A DNA stretch of 64,000 bases from Polytrichum commune (Eukaryota; Streptophyta; Polytrichopsida; Polytrichales; Polytrichaceae): NCBI GenBank assembly GCA_950295325.1, contig OX485809.1, positions 36,709,081 through 36,773,080 on the forward strand, written 5' to 3'. Of this stretch, positions 26,273-35,817 are shown in pieces; the stretch's first letter is position 1; the number at the start of each line of letters is the position of its first letter. A program made the translations under genes and the position numbers. Under the pieces are notes generated by a model. The model saw only the letters and a list, made by a program, of their open reading frames with translations, was not told where the DNA came from and made no database searches.

Positions 26273-28884
26273 TTCCTCCTATCCCTTGCCATAGTCATAA
26301 ATGTGTACTTCTCAAACTACCGTACTAACCTTCTTTCACTAAATGAGTAATAATTCTAAGACTTCTCACTAATTTAATGTATCAGAAGAAGCGTTTAGCT
26401 ATCAACTTAACCATAATAGATTTAATTATCACTTTTTGCCCAAAAAATTGCATGACATATGTGTATGAAGGCATACATAGTAAGGGGATTGTAAGTGAGT
26501 AAAGACTGTATTTGAAAAATATTAGATAGGTGGACAAAGTACAAAGGTTCAATTTATGTTTAAGATGAACTTTGAATATCGAAATGTGATGGTTATTATA
26601 ACAAACTTAAAAAACGCCTCATGAGAGGAATAGTTTATTATCAAAGAATGTAGCTTAAAGGCAAGAAGTTGATTGCTCGTGTTCTAAGATGTATTTAAGT
26701 AAATTTGGACATATTTTCAAAATCTTTACTTTTTGGTTGCTTCAATTCTATGGGCGATCCATTAAATACACTTTTGATATACCTAAGATTTGTAGGAGAT
26801 ATGTGAATCCTTAGTGATTACTTGAATACAATGCTACTAAAATATGATGGAAAACCCAAATATGTAGTTTTTGATATTGATTCATTATTAGCAAATGTTG
26901 GATAGTGAAAATACGATCAAAACAACTACTATGATATTATGATATTAAAGTATGCATAATCTATTGGACAATATTACCATGCAATCCTATCGTAAGCCTA
27001 TGATAGAATTTAGAATGTTATAAGTATGGCCTTGGACATAGTCGAGTTATACTTAAATGTCAGATTTGTCTATCGTTCTCATTTTATATAATTATTTAAA
27101 GTGGATTGGAGTGTTGTGGCAGATCTTTTGTGAATCATGTTTAACAATGTTATGGGTATTTACTTGGTAAGCTCCTCTCTACCCCCTCCATTGGGAACCC
27201 TTTTTTATTTTATTTATGTTGAAAATGACATCTTTTGAATTGACTTTATAAACATCTTGTGAAACTCATGCTTCATAAATTGCCACTTGTCAAATTGCAA
27301 TTTGGGCATGGCGCTTTGTTTCCAACCATTGTTTCCAATAGTTGTGCCAACACTTCGAGGGAAATCTCCCTCTCCAAAGTAAAAAAAAACTCTTGGGTCG
27401 AGCATGTAAGCATGCTATTGATCTTGCTAGAAAGTTGCTCGCCTACTTGTGTTTTGGTCATCAAGGTGCCACCAACCTTGTATGGTTGTGCATAGTATTG
27501 GACACATATCCTCTTTGTCTCCACAATGTCAAAGATGAGGTTCCCACGTTGATCTTTAAGCTGAGAAATAATGCGTCCTTGCGGTTTTGTCCAGGCACCT
27601 ACATAAAACGGTTTGGTCAGTTTGTCTCTCACATATAATCACTTCATCCTTGAGAAAATTGTGTCACCGGTAGGTTTGTGAGAGTTTCAATCGCTTTGCA
27701 ACATACTATTGTGTGATTCTTTGTAAGAGAATTTGGACATCATTGAGTTGTGTCCACCATCTTATATCATTATGTTGAAATAAGAGTACTTTGGTAGAAG
27801 GTTTAGCTCGAATAATAACACAAGAACATTTGGTTAAATATACATGTTCGAACCTCTATTCTATATATGTATTCATGTTGCACATGATAAAAAATGTGCT
27901 AATTGCATTGAAGATTTTGATGACCTTCAAATCATGATACCAAAAATTACTTTAGACTCTATTGGAGTTGAAGCTATGATGATGCAACAGAAAGACCATG
28001 ACATTATCACATGTGTCTATTTTTCTTAATACCCTACAATAATATGCACTCTCTTAGAATTATATTACATAAAATAAAATCAATGTATTTTGAACACCAA
28101 CTCATATTTTACTAAAATTCCTGGTAGAGATTACATATATATCTCCGATCTACAACACTGTTCTTTTTTCTTTTTTTGATTGCACAAATCCAATCTAGAG
28201 TGTCAAGAGGCATGCTCCACTCATCCATTAATGCAAGCAAGGACTCTTAGCTCCATTCACACTAAACCTCTTCTACGTGTGTGTTTTTGGTTAGGTTATT
28301 AGTTCGGTCCGTATGGAACCCCTTGGATATTACAAGTAAACACTATATATAGTTGGGAAGGACTCCCTAGCTAGTTAGGGACATAGATATCAACAAGCCT
28401 AAAATAAAATTGCGCGTTTTCAACGTAGCCACTGTGAAGTCACACTCAAAAAGGTGCAAGTGCAAGTACAAGTACATAAGCTCAATAGTGTAGCCTTTCG
28501 ATACATGATGGAGGCGAGGCCGATCGAGGGAAATTGGGTTTCATGTGGTCACCAAGGCGGCCACGAGTCCGGCAACTCCCATGTTACCCATCCCCAGGTT
28601 TTAGCTTTATGGAGTTTCCATGGCTAATTAGGGGCCTTGCAAATCTAACACTCGTGGTGTCAAATATAGACACGAAGAAAGTCACGCTCGGAAAGGTGAC
28701 TCCATGTACGAATGCATGGCCTCATACTTCACCATAGCCATTCAAAACGCGGCGATGGACAACCAACACGGGAGTTACGAGGGACTACTAAGAGCTTGGG
28801 TACTAATTCGTGGCCACCAAGACCTCCCTAAGCTCGCGGATAAATACGGTCATTTGAAACTCCACTATATAACTTATGTGTGTG
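26273..28884. other. Intergenic with one LINE relic
   Basis: Apart from the reverse-transcriptase relic at 27,240-27,640, no coding sequence or clear repeat structure was recognised in this AT-rich stretch. Confidence 0.45.
27240..27640 (-). pseudogene. Non-LTR (LINE) retrotransposon fragment, endonuclease-RT linker and start of RT
   Basis: The minus-strand ORF (119 codons) reads like the linker between endonuclease and reverse transcriptase of plant LINEs. A segment with ISQLKDQRGNLIFDI and then ICVQYYAQPY matches the usual 'I..L.D.dG....d' and 'f..yY..Ly' pattern. Further on, EISLEVLAQLLETM then NKAPCPN corresponds to the reverse-transcriptase entry motif KAPGPDG, in which two residues are changed. 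No endonuclease and no YADD catalytic box follow: the frame stops soon after, so this is a short dead fragment. The overlapping plus-strand ORFs at 27,259-27,638 are shadows. Family assignment comes from motif recognition only. Confidence 0.6.
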
Positions 28885-29160
28885 TTGATAGGTCTCGAGG
28901 GCTTGGGACGTGTACGTGGCATCCATGTGAACTCATCCATTGTGGATATAAGGGCTATAATAACAATGAGTTCCTTACAAATCTGAGGGTTGATTCATTC
29001 TAGTTGGACTCCACTAGGTTACTCCGAAGTCTCCGATGTTGTTTTCGGGGTCAAGTCATCTGAAAGTAGTATATTGCATGTTATAATAGAATTTACTTCG
29101 TTTTAACCTTTGGAATGGACAACTTTACGTACACACCACAAATCCCATAGCCCTCGATAT
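28885..29160. mobile_element. MITE-like element, 'AACTCATCCAT' family, copy 2
   Basis: The left end carries CGAGGGCTTGGGACGTGTAC then TGAACTCATCCATTGTGGAT. The reverse complement of the right end carries CGAGGGCTATGGGATTTGTG, GTGTGTACGT and TTGTCCATT. The order agrees with copy 1 (2.6-3.0 kb) and with the copy at 32.2-32.4 kb. Non-coding. Confidence 0.45.
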
Positions 29161-29220
29161 CAATCGGATACCACTAACATCTAAATTTAACCACCACACT
29201 TGCAAAGTTAGAAGAAGGTA

Positions 29221-30293
29221 CATTCCTACCTCTTTAATGCGACAGGCTTGGGAAATGACCAACCATTGTATTATTGAGGTGTCACATATTCATTAATATG
29301 AGAAATTGGACCTCTTTGTCATAATATTAAGGTATTTCATGAAAGCACACGTTAGATAATTTCTCACATGTACAAAATAAATAAATTGCCAAATGTCTTT
29401 ACAAATATACAATTTTCTCTCACATGAAATCTATGCGGGCTTGAAGAAAGAATCAATAGTCCGTTGATCTTGCCACTTCAAATCAGCAACATGTATCTTA
29501 TTTAGCTTTCTCCAACATGGCCTGCAATTTCATCACCTGTGCAAGAGTCAACTCTAACGGGTTGTCCATACAAAAAAATGTAGCTAACAATCCCCTAACA
29601 ATTGAGCATGATGTTGAGCATATGCCAATTTCATAATAGGTGGAGGTCTCTCATCAACATCTAAAGAATCCAAGGGCCCTGCATCAAGCCAAAACTAGGT
29701 GGCTTTATTCTCTATCCCAAGGCCATATCAACTAGCTATGACATGCAAGTAATATTCTGCTTCAATGATTGTGTTCACCTTACATTATTGGATAATCTTC
29801 AAATGACATCTCAACATATCCGTCCAAGATGTATTTTTGATGTGGAGAGTGCCAAATGCTTGGAATCCTTAGTCAATCTAACGAACGTTGAGTTCAAAAT
29901 GCTCAAAAATAGATTGTACACCTTGGTTTAAAGTTTAGGTGAAAAATTGCTATGAGAGAGACATAAGCTAACGAGTCCGTTGATTAGGTTTTGAGAGAGA
30001 GGACCTAATTTTCTTAGTTCTCGTGCTTTACCATCATTTTACATTGAAATCACTTTAATTCACACTTCATGTGTGAGAATTACATAAATTTAATATTGAC
30101 TACGCACTTGTACATGCGTGAGACCCGCCATACATGCATTTACTAACCTCTAAACTACAACATTATGGAGATCCAACAATACCGTATTAACAATATAACA
30201 GTCGTGTTATAGGAATAGATTTTAACTATAAAATTTGTGTCATTATATCGAGGTTGTCATATAATTGGGTGTCGTATTAAAGAGGTAGGACTG
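29221..30293 (-). mobile_element. Degenerate pogo/Tigger-like (Tc1-mariner) DNA transposon, 1,073 bp
   Basis: The left end CATTCCTACCTCTTTAATGC and the reverse-complemented right end CAGTCCTACCTCTTTAATAC form ~25-bp inverted repeats. The CAGT..CCTCTTTAATACGACA pattern is the style of end I associate with pogo/Tigger elements. A TA dinucleotide flanks the left end and TT the right, consistent with an eroded TA duplication. The minus strand between about 29,940 and 29,436 still reads, with several stops, as the end of a pogo-type (DDE_1) transposase: an 'EA.YYLHVIAS' helix, a 'W.DAG.LDSL' stretch and a terminal QRTIDSFFKP. About 200 residues at most remain and the catalytic core is absent, so it cannot be autonomous. 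Confidence 0.65.
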
Positions 30294-31034
30294 TTCAAGT
30301 TATATGCTGCGGGCCCGAGTTCAAAAATCATCGGTCTCCGTTAGAGGCCACTTAATAAAATTTGGGTACTTTTTGTGGCCACCAAGACCTCCAAGCTTGG
30401 CTCCCGCTGGGCCTCAAAACTCGAGGTCATGGCTATAACATCGACCGTTTGTGTCATGTTTCCATTTATGTTTTATTCATCATGTGCATCTTAGGCACAG
30501 TTTATAATTAAGGAGGGGTATTATGGAATGCATGCCCCACAATGAACACTGCTTCTAATTTGAACGGAATCTTCTAGATTGAACGGCAACTAACGTGGTA
30601 CCTTTACCACTTCGGCACTAAGTAAACTATTCTTAGGAAACCTGAATTATTTGGAGATTGTGACCTTAGAATATAAAAAACTACGATTATTAGTTATTCT
30701 CCTATAAATAGCCAAACTGGTGAAGGTACTTCGGGTGTTTACTTTGGAACATGAGTCTAGGAAACTTCTAGATTGGCGACCATATCTATCAGAGTTTTAA
30801 GTGCCTGTATTGGGTCGTGCACCTTTAATGTGTATATGGCCCGCCTGGTAACTCCAACTATCCATATATTCCATGGGCTCGGGGTTTCGATAAACTCATC
30901 CACTATGGATGATGAAGGTGCTCTAGTCTAAAAAGGCTCTAGTGGAAACAAGCCTCTTGTGGGGTTGGGAGTCGATGATTTCACTTGGGTCCCACTAAAG
31001 TGATGTGGGGTCTTTGATGCTCTTTTTCAAGTCA
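30294..31034. other. Intergenic repeat fragments
   Basis: No gene. GTGGCCACCAAGACCTCC near 30,375 repeats the phrase near 28,812-28,830, and AAACTCATCCACTATGGAT near 30,893 is a terminal fragment of the 'AACTCATCCAT' family. Confidence 0.4.
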
Positions 31035-31660
31035 AATGAGTCCTTAATATAGTTTCCGTCACTAGTCTTGAATATACGAGCTAATTATGGTCATGTCAAG
31101 CTATGCAAAAGTCATCACCTCGAGAACCTCGCATGGGTACTTCATCCGTCGTAATTTTTAATGTTACATAATAGTAATATTTAGCGTTGCGGTATTGCAC
31201 TACACGAATGTTTCGTAATAAGGATAGGTGTACATGGTAGATCATTGTTCCCATGTTGTTTCCTAGAGGGTCTCAATAGTACAAGTTATATAAAACGTGT
31301 GGAATTTCCATCTTCTCCATTGAGAATACGTGCATAGCATAGTTGGAATAAATTTTGGGTGAAAAAAAGATGCAGGTCCAAATCCTACCACCCTCACTTG
31401 CATGTTTGTAACATTAAAATATCACTCCCACACAAATGTTTTACCAACAAACAAGTCCCATGAGTTTCTGCTCAACTCTAAAAAACTAAAACCTTGGAAC
31501 ATGAAAACATTGAATGTGTGTAATTACGTGTAGAATGTGAACATTTACCTGTATGTGGTCCCCAAGGTGATGTGCTTTTGCCATGTTCAACATGGCCATA
31601 ATTAGCTCGTGCATTCAAGACCAAGTGACGGAAACTATGTTGGGGCAATTGAGCTCTGAA
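31035..31660. mobile_element. Inverted-repeat element with ~110-bp arms
   Basis: The sequence at 31,035-31,150 matches the reverse complement of 31,555-31,660. Shared blocks are TATAGTTTCCGTCACT, GTCTTGAAT, ACGAGCTAATTATGG and ATGCAAAAGTCATCACCT versus ATGGCAAAAGCACATCACCT. The ~400-bp spacer is AT-rich and non-coding. Fragments of the 'AACTCATCCAT' family lie on both sides (near 30,890 inward right and 31,960 inward left), so this may be nested inside, or be the core of, a larger ~1.1-kb copy of that family. Confidence 0.55.
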
Positions 31661-32199
31661 TAAATTTTCCCATGCTGAAGATGAGGCCTCTACATTTTCA
31701 TGTTCTCAATAAATGAGTTTACCTAGATAATACGAGATTGTGACCCTTTCATAGGGGGTTCTAAGAGCTTTTGTGGTGTCAACCAAAAATTCATCCATGG
31801 GAAGTGAAAGCGCAACAAAATTTAAAATTTACTTATAATATCTAACCACAAACATCATCATCATGGACCCCAAATTACTTGAATGAAACTCAATTGAAAG
31901 ATCCAGCCCTCAACCTATGATAGACTTTAGAAGGCTTCTTTTAGATGATCCACAATGGATGAGTTCACTTGAACATTGCGATGCTCCAACCCATAAAAGC
32001 TTCGTGGTAAAGTTGCTCATCCATCCAACATAAATACTTGTACCCCTATAGGGCCATGGCTGATTCATCTCAAATAATGCCAACCGGACTAATACGTGAT
32101 CATTGAGCATATTAATTATGGTGTCCAATCAACTAAAAACCTCCACATGTATGAGAGGTATTGAATGCATGGAATGATTCCCTCTCATCATGAAGCTTT

Positions 32200-32410
32200 G
32201 GCTTGCGGTTTGAGGTATTTATGTAAACTCATCCATCGTGAATAAAACATTCCAATTATAACTCATCGAATTAATTCAAAATAATTGACACCATTAATGG
32301 CGTCAAGACTCAAATGCTCTAAACTCAATTTTTCTTTTGGATATAAAACAATTTACTACGTTTTTCACCTCTGCAATGGGATGAGTTTACAAAGACACAC
32401 CACAAAGCCT
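32200..32410. mobile_element. MITE-like element, 'AACTCATCCAT' family, copy 3 (~210 bp)
   Basis: The left end carries GGCTTGCGGTTTGAGGTATT then TGTAAACTCATCCATCG. The reverse complement of the right end carries GGCTTTGTGGTGTGTCTT then TGTAAACTCATCCCATTG. This is the most compact and best paired copy in the window. It lies ~110 bp left of the 32.5-kb hairpin. Non-coding. Confidence 0.55.
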
Positions 32411-32520
32411 TATCTATCTCCATATTATGGATACATATTGTAACCCACTCACTCATGCATGCAATGTACACTACTAGGATCATGGGTACTACCACACACC
32501 TCCCATTACACACGGACAAT

Positions 32521-32609
32521 CATTGCAACCGACACGACCCCATTTGCATGTGTCGAGCCCATGTAGATTGGACTCGACACATGTAAATGGGGTCATGTCG
32601 GTTGTAATG
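32521..32609 (+). other. Near-perfect 37-bp-arm hairpin (89 nt), small-RNA precursor-like
   Basis: The left arm 32,521-32,557 is the reverse complement of 32,573-32,609 at 34 of 37 positions, with a 15-base loop. All three differences are transitions. In a + strand transcript two become G:U wobbles and one an A:C mismatch, so the stem folds better as + RNA than as - RNA. Stem length and loop size are within the range of plant miRNA precursors, but they equally fit a tiny MITE. No promoter or mature product can be seen. It lies about 3.2 kb upstream of the HD-Zip start. Confidence 0.55.
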
Positions 32610-32654
32610 ACCGCCTATGTCAAATGGGACAACCAACCGGGAGAACCTGGCTGC

Positions 32655-33350
32655 TAGTTCCAAACACCCGGTTGAGCTTGAGAAGTAACCGGTTGAAGTT
32701 CAAGGTTTTAAGGGAGATCACTGATACTTTTAGAAGAATACACCCCAAACTAAGAAAGAAAGCACCAAAAGTCGTCAACATGTATCAAACCGATTGGACT
32801 TGGAAACACTAGGATTTGGACCTGTTGTGCTCAATAATCTCCCTAGACATTGAAATAGGAAGTGTGTTCTAAGACCATGTCAATGAGCAGGGAGAACTGA
32901 TTGCTAGTTAAAAATGAACCGGTTGAAGTTTGAGAAAGAACCGGTTGAAGTTCCTCAAGACTGCAAGAAAGATACCGATCATTCTAGGGGAATGAATGGA
33001 ATCCACATGAAAAGGAAGGGAAAGGAAGGAAAACCGAAAGGTCACGAGGACGTGTAAACACCGGTGGGACTTGGGAACACTAGGATTCTGACCCGTTGTG
33101 CTCACAAATCTCCCTAAACACTGAAATGAGAAGTGTGTTCTAAGACCATGTCAATGAACGGGGAGAGCCGACCGCTAGTTCCGGATGCACCGGTTGAAGT
33201 TTGTCAAGACTGCAAGAAAGTAACCGATCGTTCTAGGGGAATGAATGGAATGCACGTGAAAAGGAAGGGATGGGAAGGAAAGGAAAACCGAAAGGTCACG
33301 AAGACGTGTAAGTTAAACACGGGTGGGACTCGGAAACACTACACACAGAC
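32655..33350 (+). repeat. Three tandem ~265-bp units of the CCGGTT repeat family
   Basis: AACACTAGG (or AACACTAC) recurs near 32,804, 33,076 and 33,334, about 272 and 258 bp apart. Each unit carries CCGGTTGAAGTT, CAAGACTGCAAGAAAG (units 2 and 3), ATTCTAGGGGAATGAATGGA and GAAGTGTGTTCTAAGACCAT. Units 2 and 3 are very similar; unit 1 is more diverged and closer to the lone copy at 15.99-16.19 kb. The 150-codon ORF across unit 3 is incidental. Confidence 0.85.
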
Positions 33351-34277
33351 AGACCTTACTACAAGGAATTTGACTGCCGATTCACTTGTTACATATTCTC
33401 CGGGGACACGAACGACAGTGGACCATGCATGTGTGTGGGTTAGGAGTGGTGGTACTCCAGGAGAGGGAGGCTCCATAGCTGCCTGCCTGCCTGCTTGCCT
33501 GCCTAGTCGATCGGCTGTGTATGGCGATGTGGCGGGTAGTAGCTGGTACCACCGGAGTAGGCCCCGCATGAATGATTTTATATGATTGATTGGACCCCGG
33601 ATTTATTGACGAGCAGCAGCATGAGCATCTTTGGCCGTTCTCGCTGTAGCCTTTAAGACTCCCCTCCTTATAGACCCCGGATAGGCTGCCTGCCTGCGCC
33701 CCAGCTCCCTCCGCAACACTACTCCCTTCCTTGCTTTTGCTCGAAGCCAAGTGTTTGTTGTTACTAGCTGCTAGTATCTTTTGCTCGCTCGCTCGACCGA
33801 CCGACCGACCGACCGGCTGCGTCAATCTGTATATCGTAGCTCGCTAAAGTGGTGGTAGTAGTGGTAGTTCTTGTGTGGGATCATCAGTTGCCTGTGTTTG
33901 TGCGCGTGAAAATCGTCATCAAGAGTTGGAAGTGTTGAGGGGCGAGCGGACTCGGACGGGAGCCCCACTTGGTTGCAATTTGGGAGGTTGGTTGGTGTGG
34001 GGCGAGGAGACGGGGAATGTTTTTCGCTGAAAACAGCTTTTTTGTCCACCCTTTTCCGCGACCTTGGACAGAAAACCGACAGGAGTGTGGGGACCCGGTA
34101 GGGAGGTAGGAGGAGGGGGAGCATGCAAACAACAACCACCCGAGAGACAGGAGGCAGTTGTTGCTGGAATTACTAATGAGTTAGTTTTTTGTGTCGTGAG
34201 ACATATTCATCCGCGAGGAGCGTCTTGGTGCAGCGGGCGTGCAGCCTGCATGCTGTACGGCACACTGGTGGGTGGGG

Positions 34278-34690
34278 GAAGGTTGAGAACTTGAGACAGA
34301 AACGGGGGGGGAGCGAGCGAGACGCGGCTTTCACGTTTACTTGAGCTCAGGTACTGCGGAGGGTTTCGGACGAGGAAGGAAAGAGTGACGGCGGAATTGG
34401 TTCCTGAAGATATGTTGTTGTTGTTCGAGTAGGGGTAGTGCCTGGTGTGTATAGTCTCGTCATGTTTCGGGGTCATACACATTCGGGAAGGTTGAGAGCT
34501 TGAGACAGAAACAGGGAGGGAGACACTGCGGAAAATTTCGGAGGGAAGAGGGACCGGTGATGATGTTTTGTGAAGAAAGGAAATCCTTGTGCCCACAGTT
34601 GCCTTATGAGGCTGTGTTGTTCTAGTGATAGTGCCTGTTGCAGACTGGTCATGTCGCAACGGTGGTTAGAACGAACGTGTAAGGGGCTAG
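34278..34690 (+). repeat. Two-copy tandem duplication (209-bp period) in the HD-Zip upstream region
   Basis: GAAGGTTGAGAACTTGAGAC at 34,278 recurs as GAAGGTTGAGAGCTTGAGAC at 34,487. Both are followed by AGAAAC..GGGAG, ACTGCGGA..TTTCGGA, TGTTGTT..AGTAGGGGTAGTGCC (second copy TGTTGTTCTAGTGATAGTGCC) and a GTCATGTTTCGG/GTCATGTCGC phrase. Copies are clearly diverged. Confidence 0.75.
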
Positions 34691-35116
34691 GGCAAGCCCC
34701 TCCACGCTCTTTGTGTCACCCGATTATCTGAGTGCTATGCTTGCGTTTGCAAAGCCGTTCGCATAGAAGCTGACCTTGCTGGTGTTTGAGACGCTGTATC
34801 TTAGGGTCAGGCTGCGTTCGAGTCGCAGAATTGTCTCCTCTCCATGTCGTCTATGGCTGCTTCTTGGAGAGTATGCCAAGTGCTGCTCCAGCCGTTTTGT
34901 GTACGATCTGGAGGTCCAGATTCTGCTTGGTGCATTTTAAGGGAGTCAGCCTGCCGTTGTCCCCGTAGCCGCTTCCGAAGAGGTCGAATTGGCTGCAATC
35001 GCAAACCCGGTGCTTTAGGTTACTTTGAGCCTGTATTGCTGAGCAGCCAGATGCTTGGCTCATATTTGAACCATAGCGCTTGAGTTTTCTGTAAGAATGC
35101 TCTGGTCCAGCGGTAT

Positions 35117-35198
35117 ACTTAATTCTGTTTGGGTTCAGTTCCTGGCTATAACTTGGAACGGTTAAAAGAGGTCGAGTTTGAACCCAAACAGAATCAAG
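35117..35198 (+). other. Nested hairpin in the HD-Zip leader region
   Basis: The 20-base arm at 35,117-35,136 pairs with 35,179-35,198 with one mismatch. Inside the 42-base loop a smaller hairpin, GTTCC (35,137-35,141) with GGAAC (35,154-35,158), can also form. It lies ~620 bp upstream of the HD-Zip ATG and may be transcribed in the leader. No known riboswitch or protein-binding element was recognised. Confidence 0.5.
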
Positions 35199-35788
35199 TT
35201 TACAGCGTTTGGAAGCATCTAACTCTTTGGTTGGAACAGTTGCGAACACTTTTCTGACGAACTGCCGTGTACAACGTATATGTTGCAGGTATCACAAGCT
35301 CCTCACTAGTATCTCACCTCGACAATATACCTGTTACCATGGTTCTGGTGGTTGGTCAACGTTGGTCCACTTCACTTACACATCTGCTGCCAATCATGGA
35401 CGACGTCTAATTGTCTCCGTATCCGGTGAGAGAGAGAGGAGTATGCTTGAACAATTTCGCCGTGGACATTCTTGAGGAAGGAAACCGTAAAGGGATTATC
35501 TAGTTCACGACGACATTAGAGTACCCGATCCTTCTTGTTTTGCGTGTGTACTACTTCTCGCATTATCAATCTGACTAAAGGACGCTCTGTAAAACCACAA
35601 CAAATTAGTTTTCTAGCTACCAATCAAGACCTCACATACTGGTTAGGCGTTCACTGTTTAGTCATTGCCGGTGAACGTACCTCGTCCGTCCCGTAAGAGA
35701 TATCGATATCGAAGCTTCCTTGGATCCACTCCATCGGTTCAAAATGCAATAGTTAGAGTTCAAGATCCGCGATCCTGCTAGTCCAAGA

Positions 35789-35806
35789 ATGGCCAGTTGC
35801 AGGTAG
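35789..35806 (+). promoter_or_regulatory. Five-codon upstream ORF before the HD-Zip start
   Basis: An ATG at 35,789 opens a five-residue frame (MASCR) that stops at 35,806, twelve bases before the main ATG and in another frame. If transcribed it could dampen initiation at the main start. There is no evidence that the peptide itself matters. Confidence 0.4.
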
Positions 35807-35817
35807 CGCTGGTGGCT

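Larger units (their letters stand above)
33351..35788 (+). promoter_or_regulatory. GC-rich upstream and probable 5' leader region of the HD-Zip II gene
   Basis: From about 33,400 to 35,800 base composition shifts to CpG-rich, in contrast to AT-rich flanks, as is common around plant transcription starts. It contains a CTGC/CTTGC run (33,480-33,505), a CGAC run (33,794-33,815), a 209-bp tandem duplication and an 82-nt nested hairpin (both annotated). Many short ORFs on both strands are open because of composition and none matches a protein family. I cannot place the transcription start or exclude an intron in the leader. Confidence 0.45.

Noticed and set aside
32517-32525. CAATCATTG, a perfect HD-Zip II-type binding site ~3.3 kb upstream of the HD-Zip start
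   Set aside because: A similar CAATGATTG occurs inside a dead transposon near 29,763, so a chance match is likely at this motif length; not claimed as autoregulation.
33133-34659. Several 70-150-codon ORFs upstream of the HD-Zip gene
   Set aside because: Competing frames on both strands are open together in GC-rich, tandemly repeated sequence; no homology signal.
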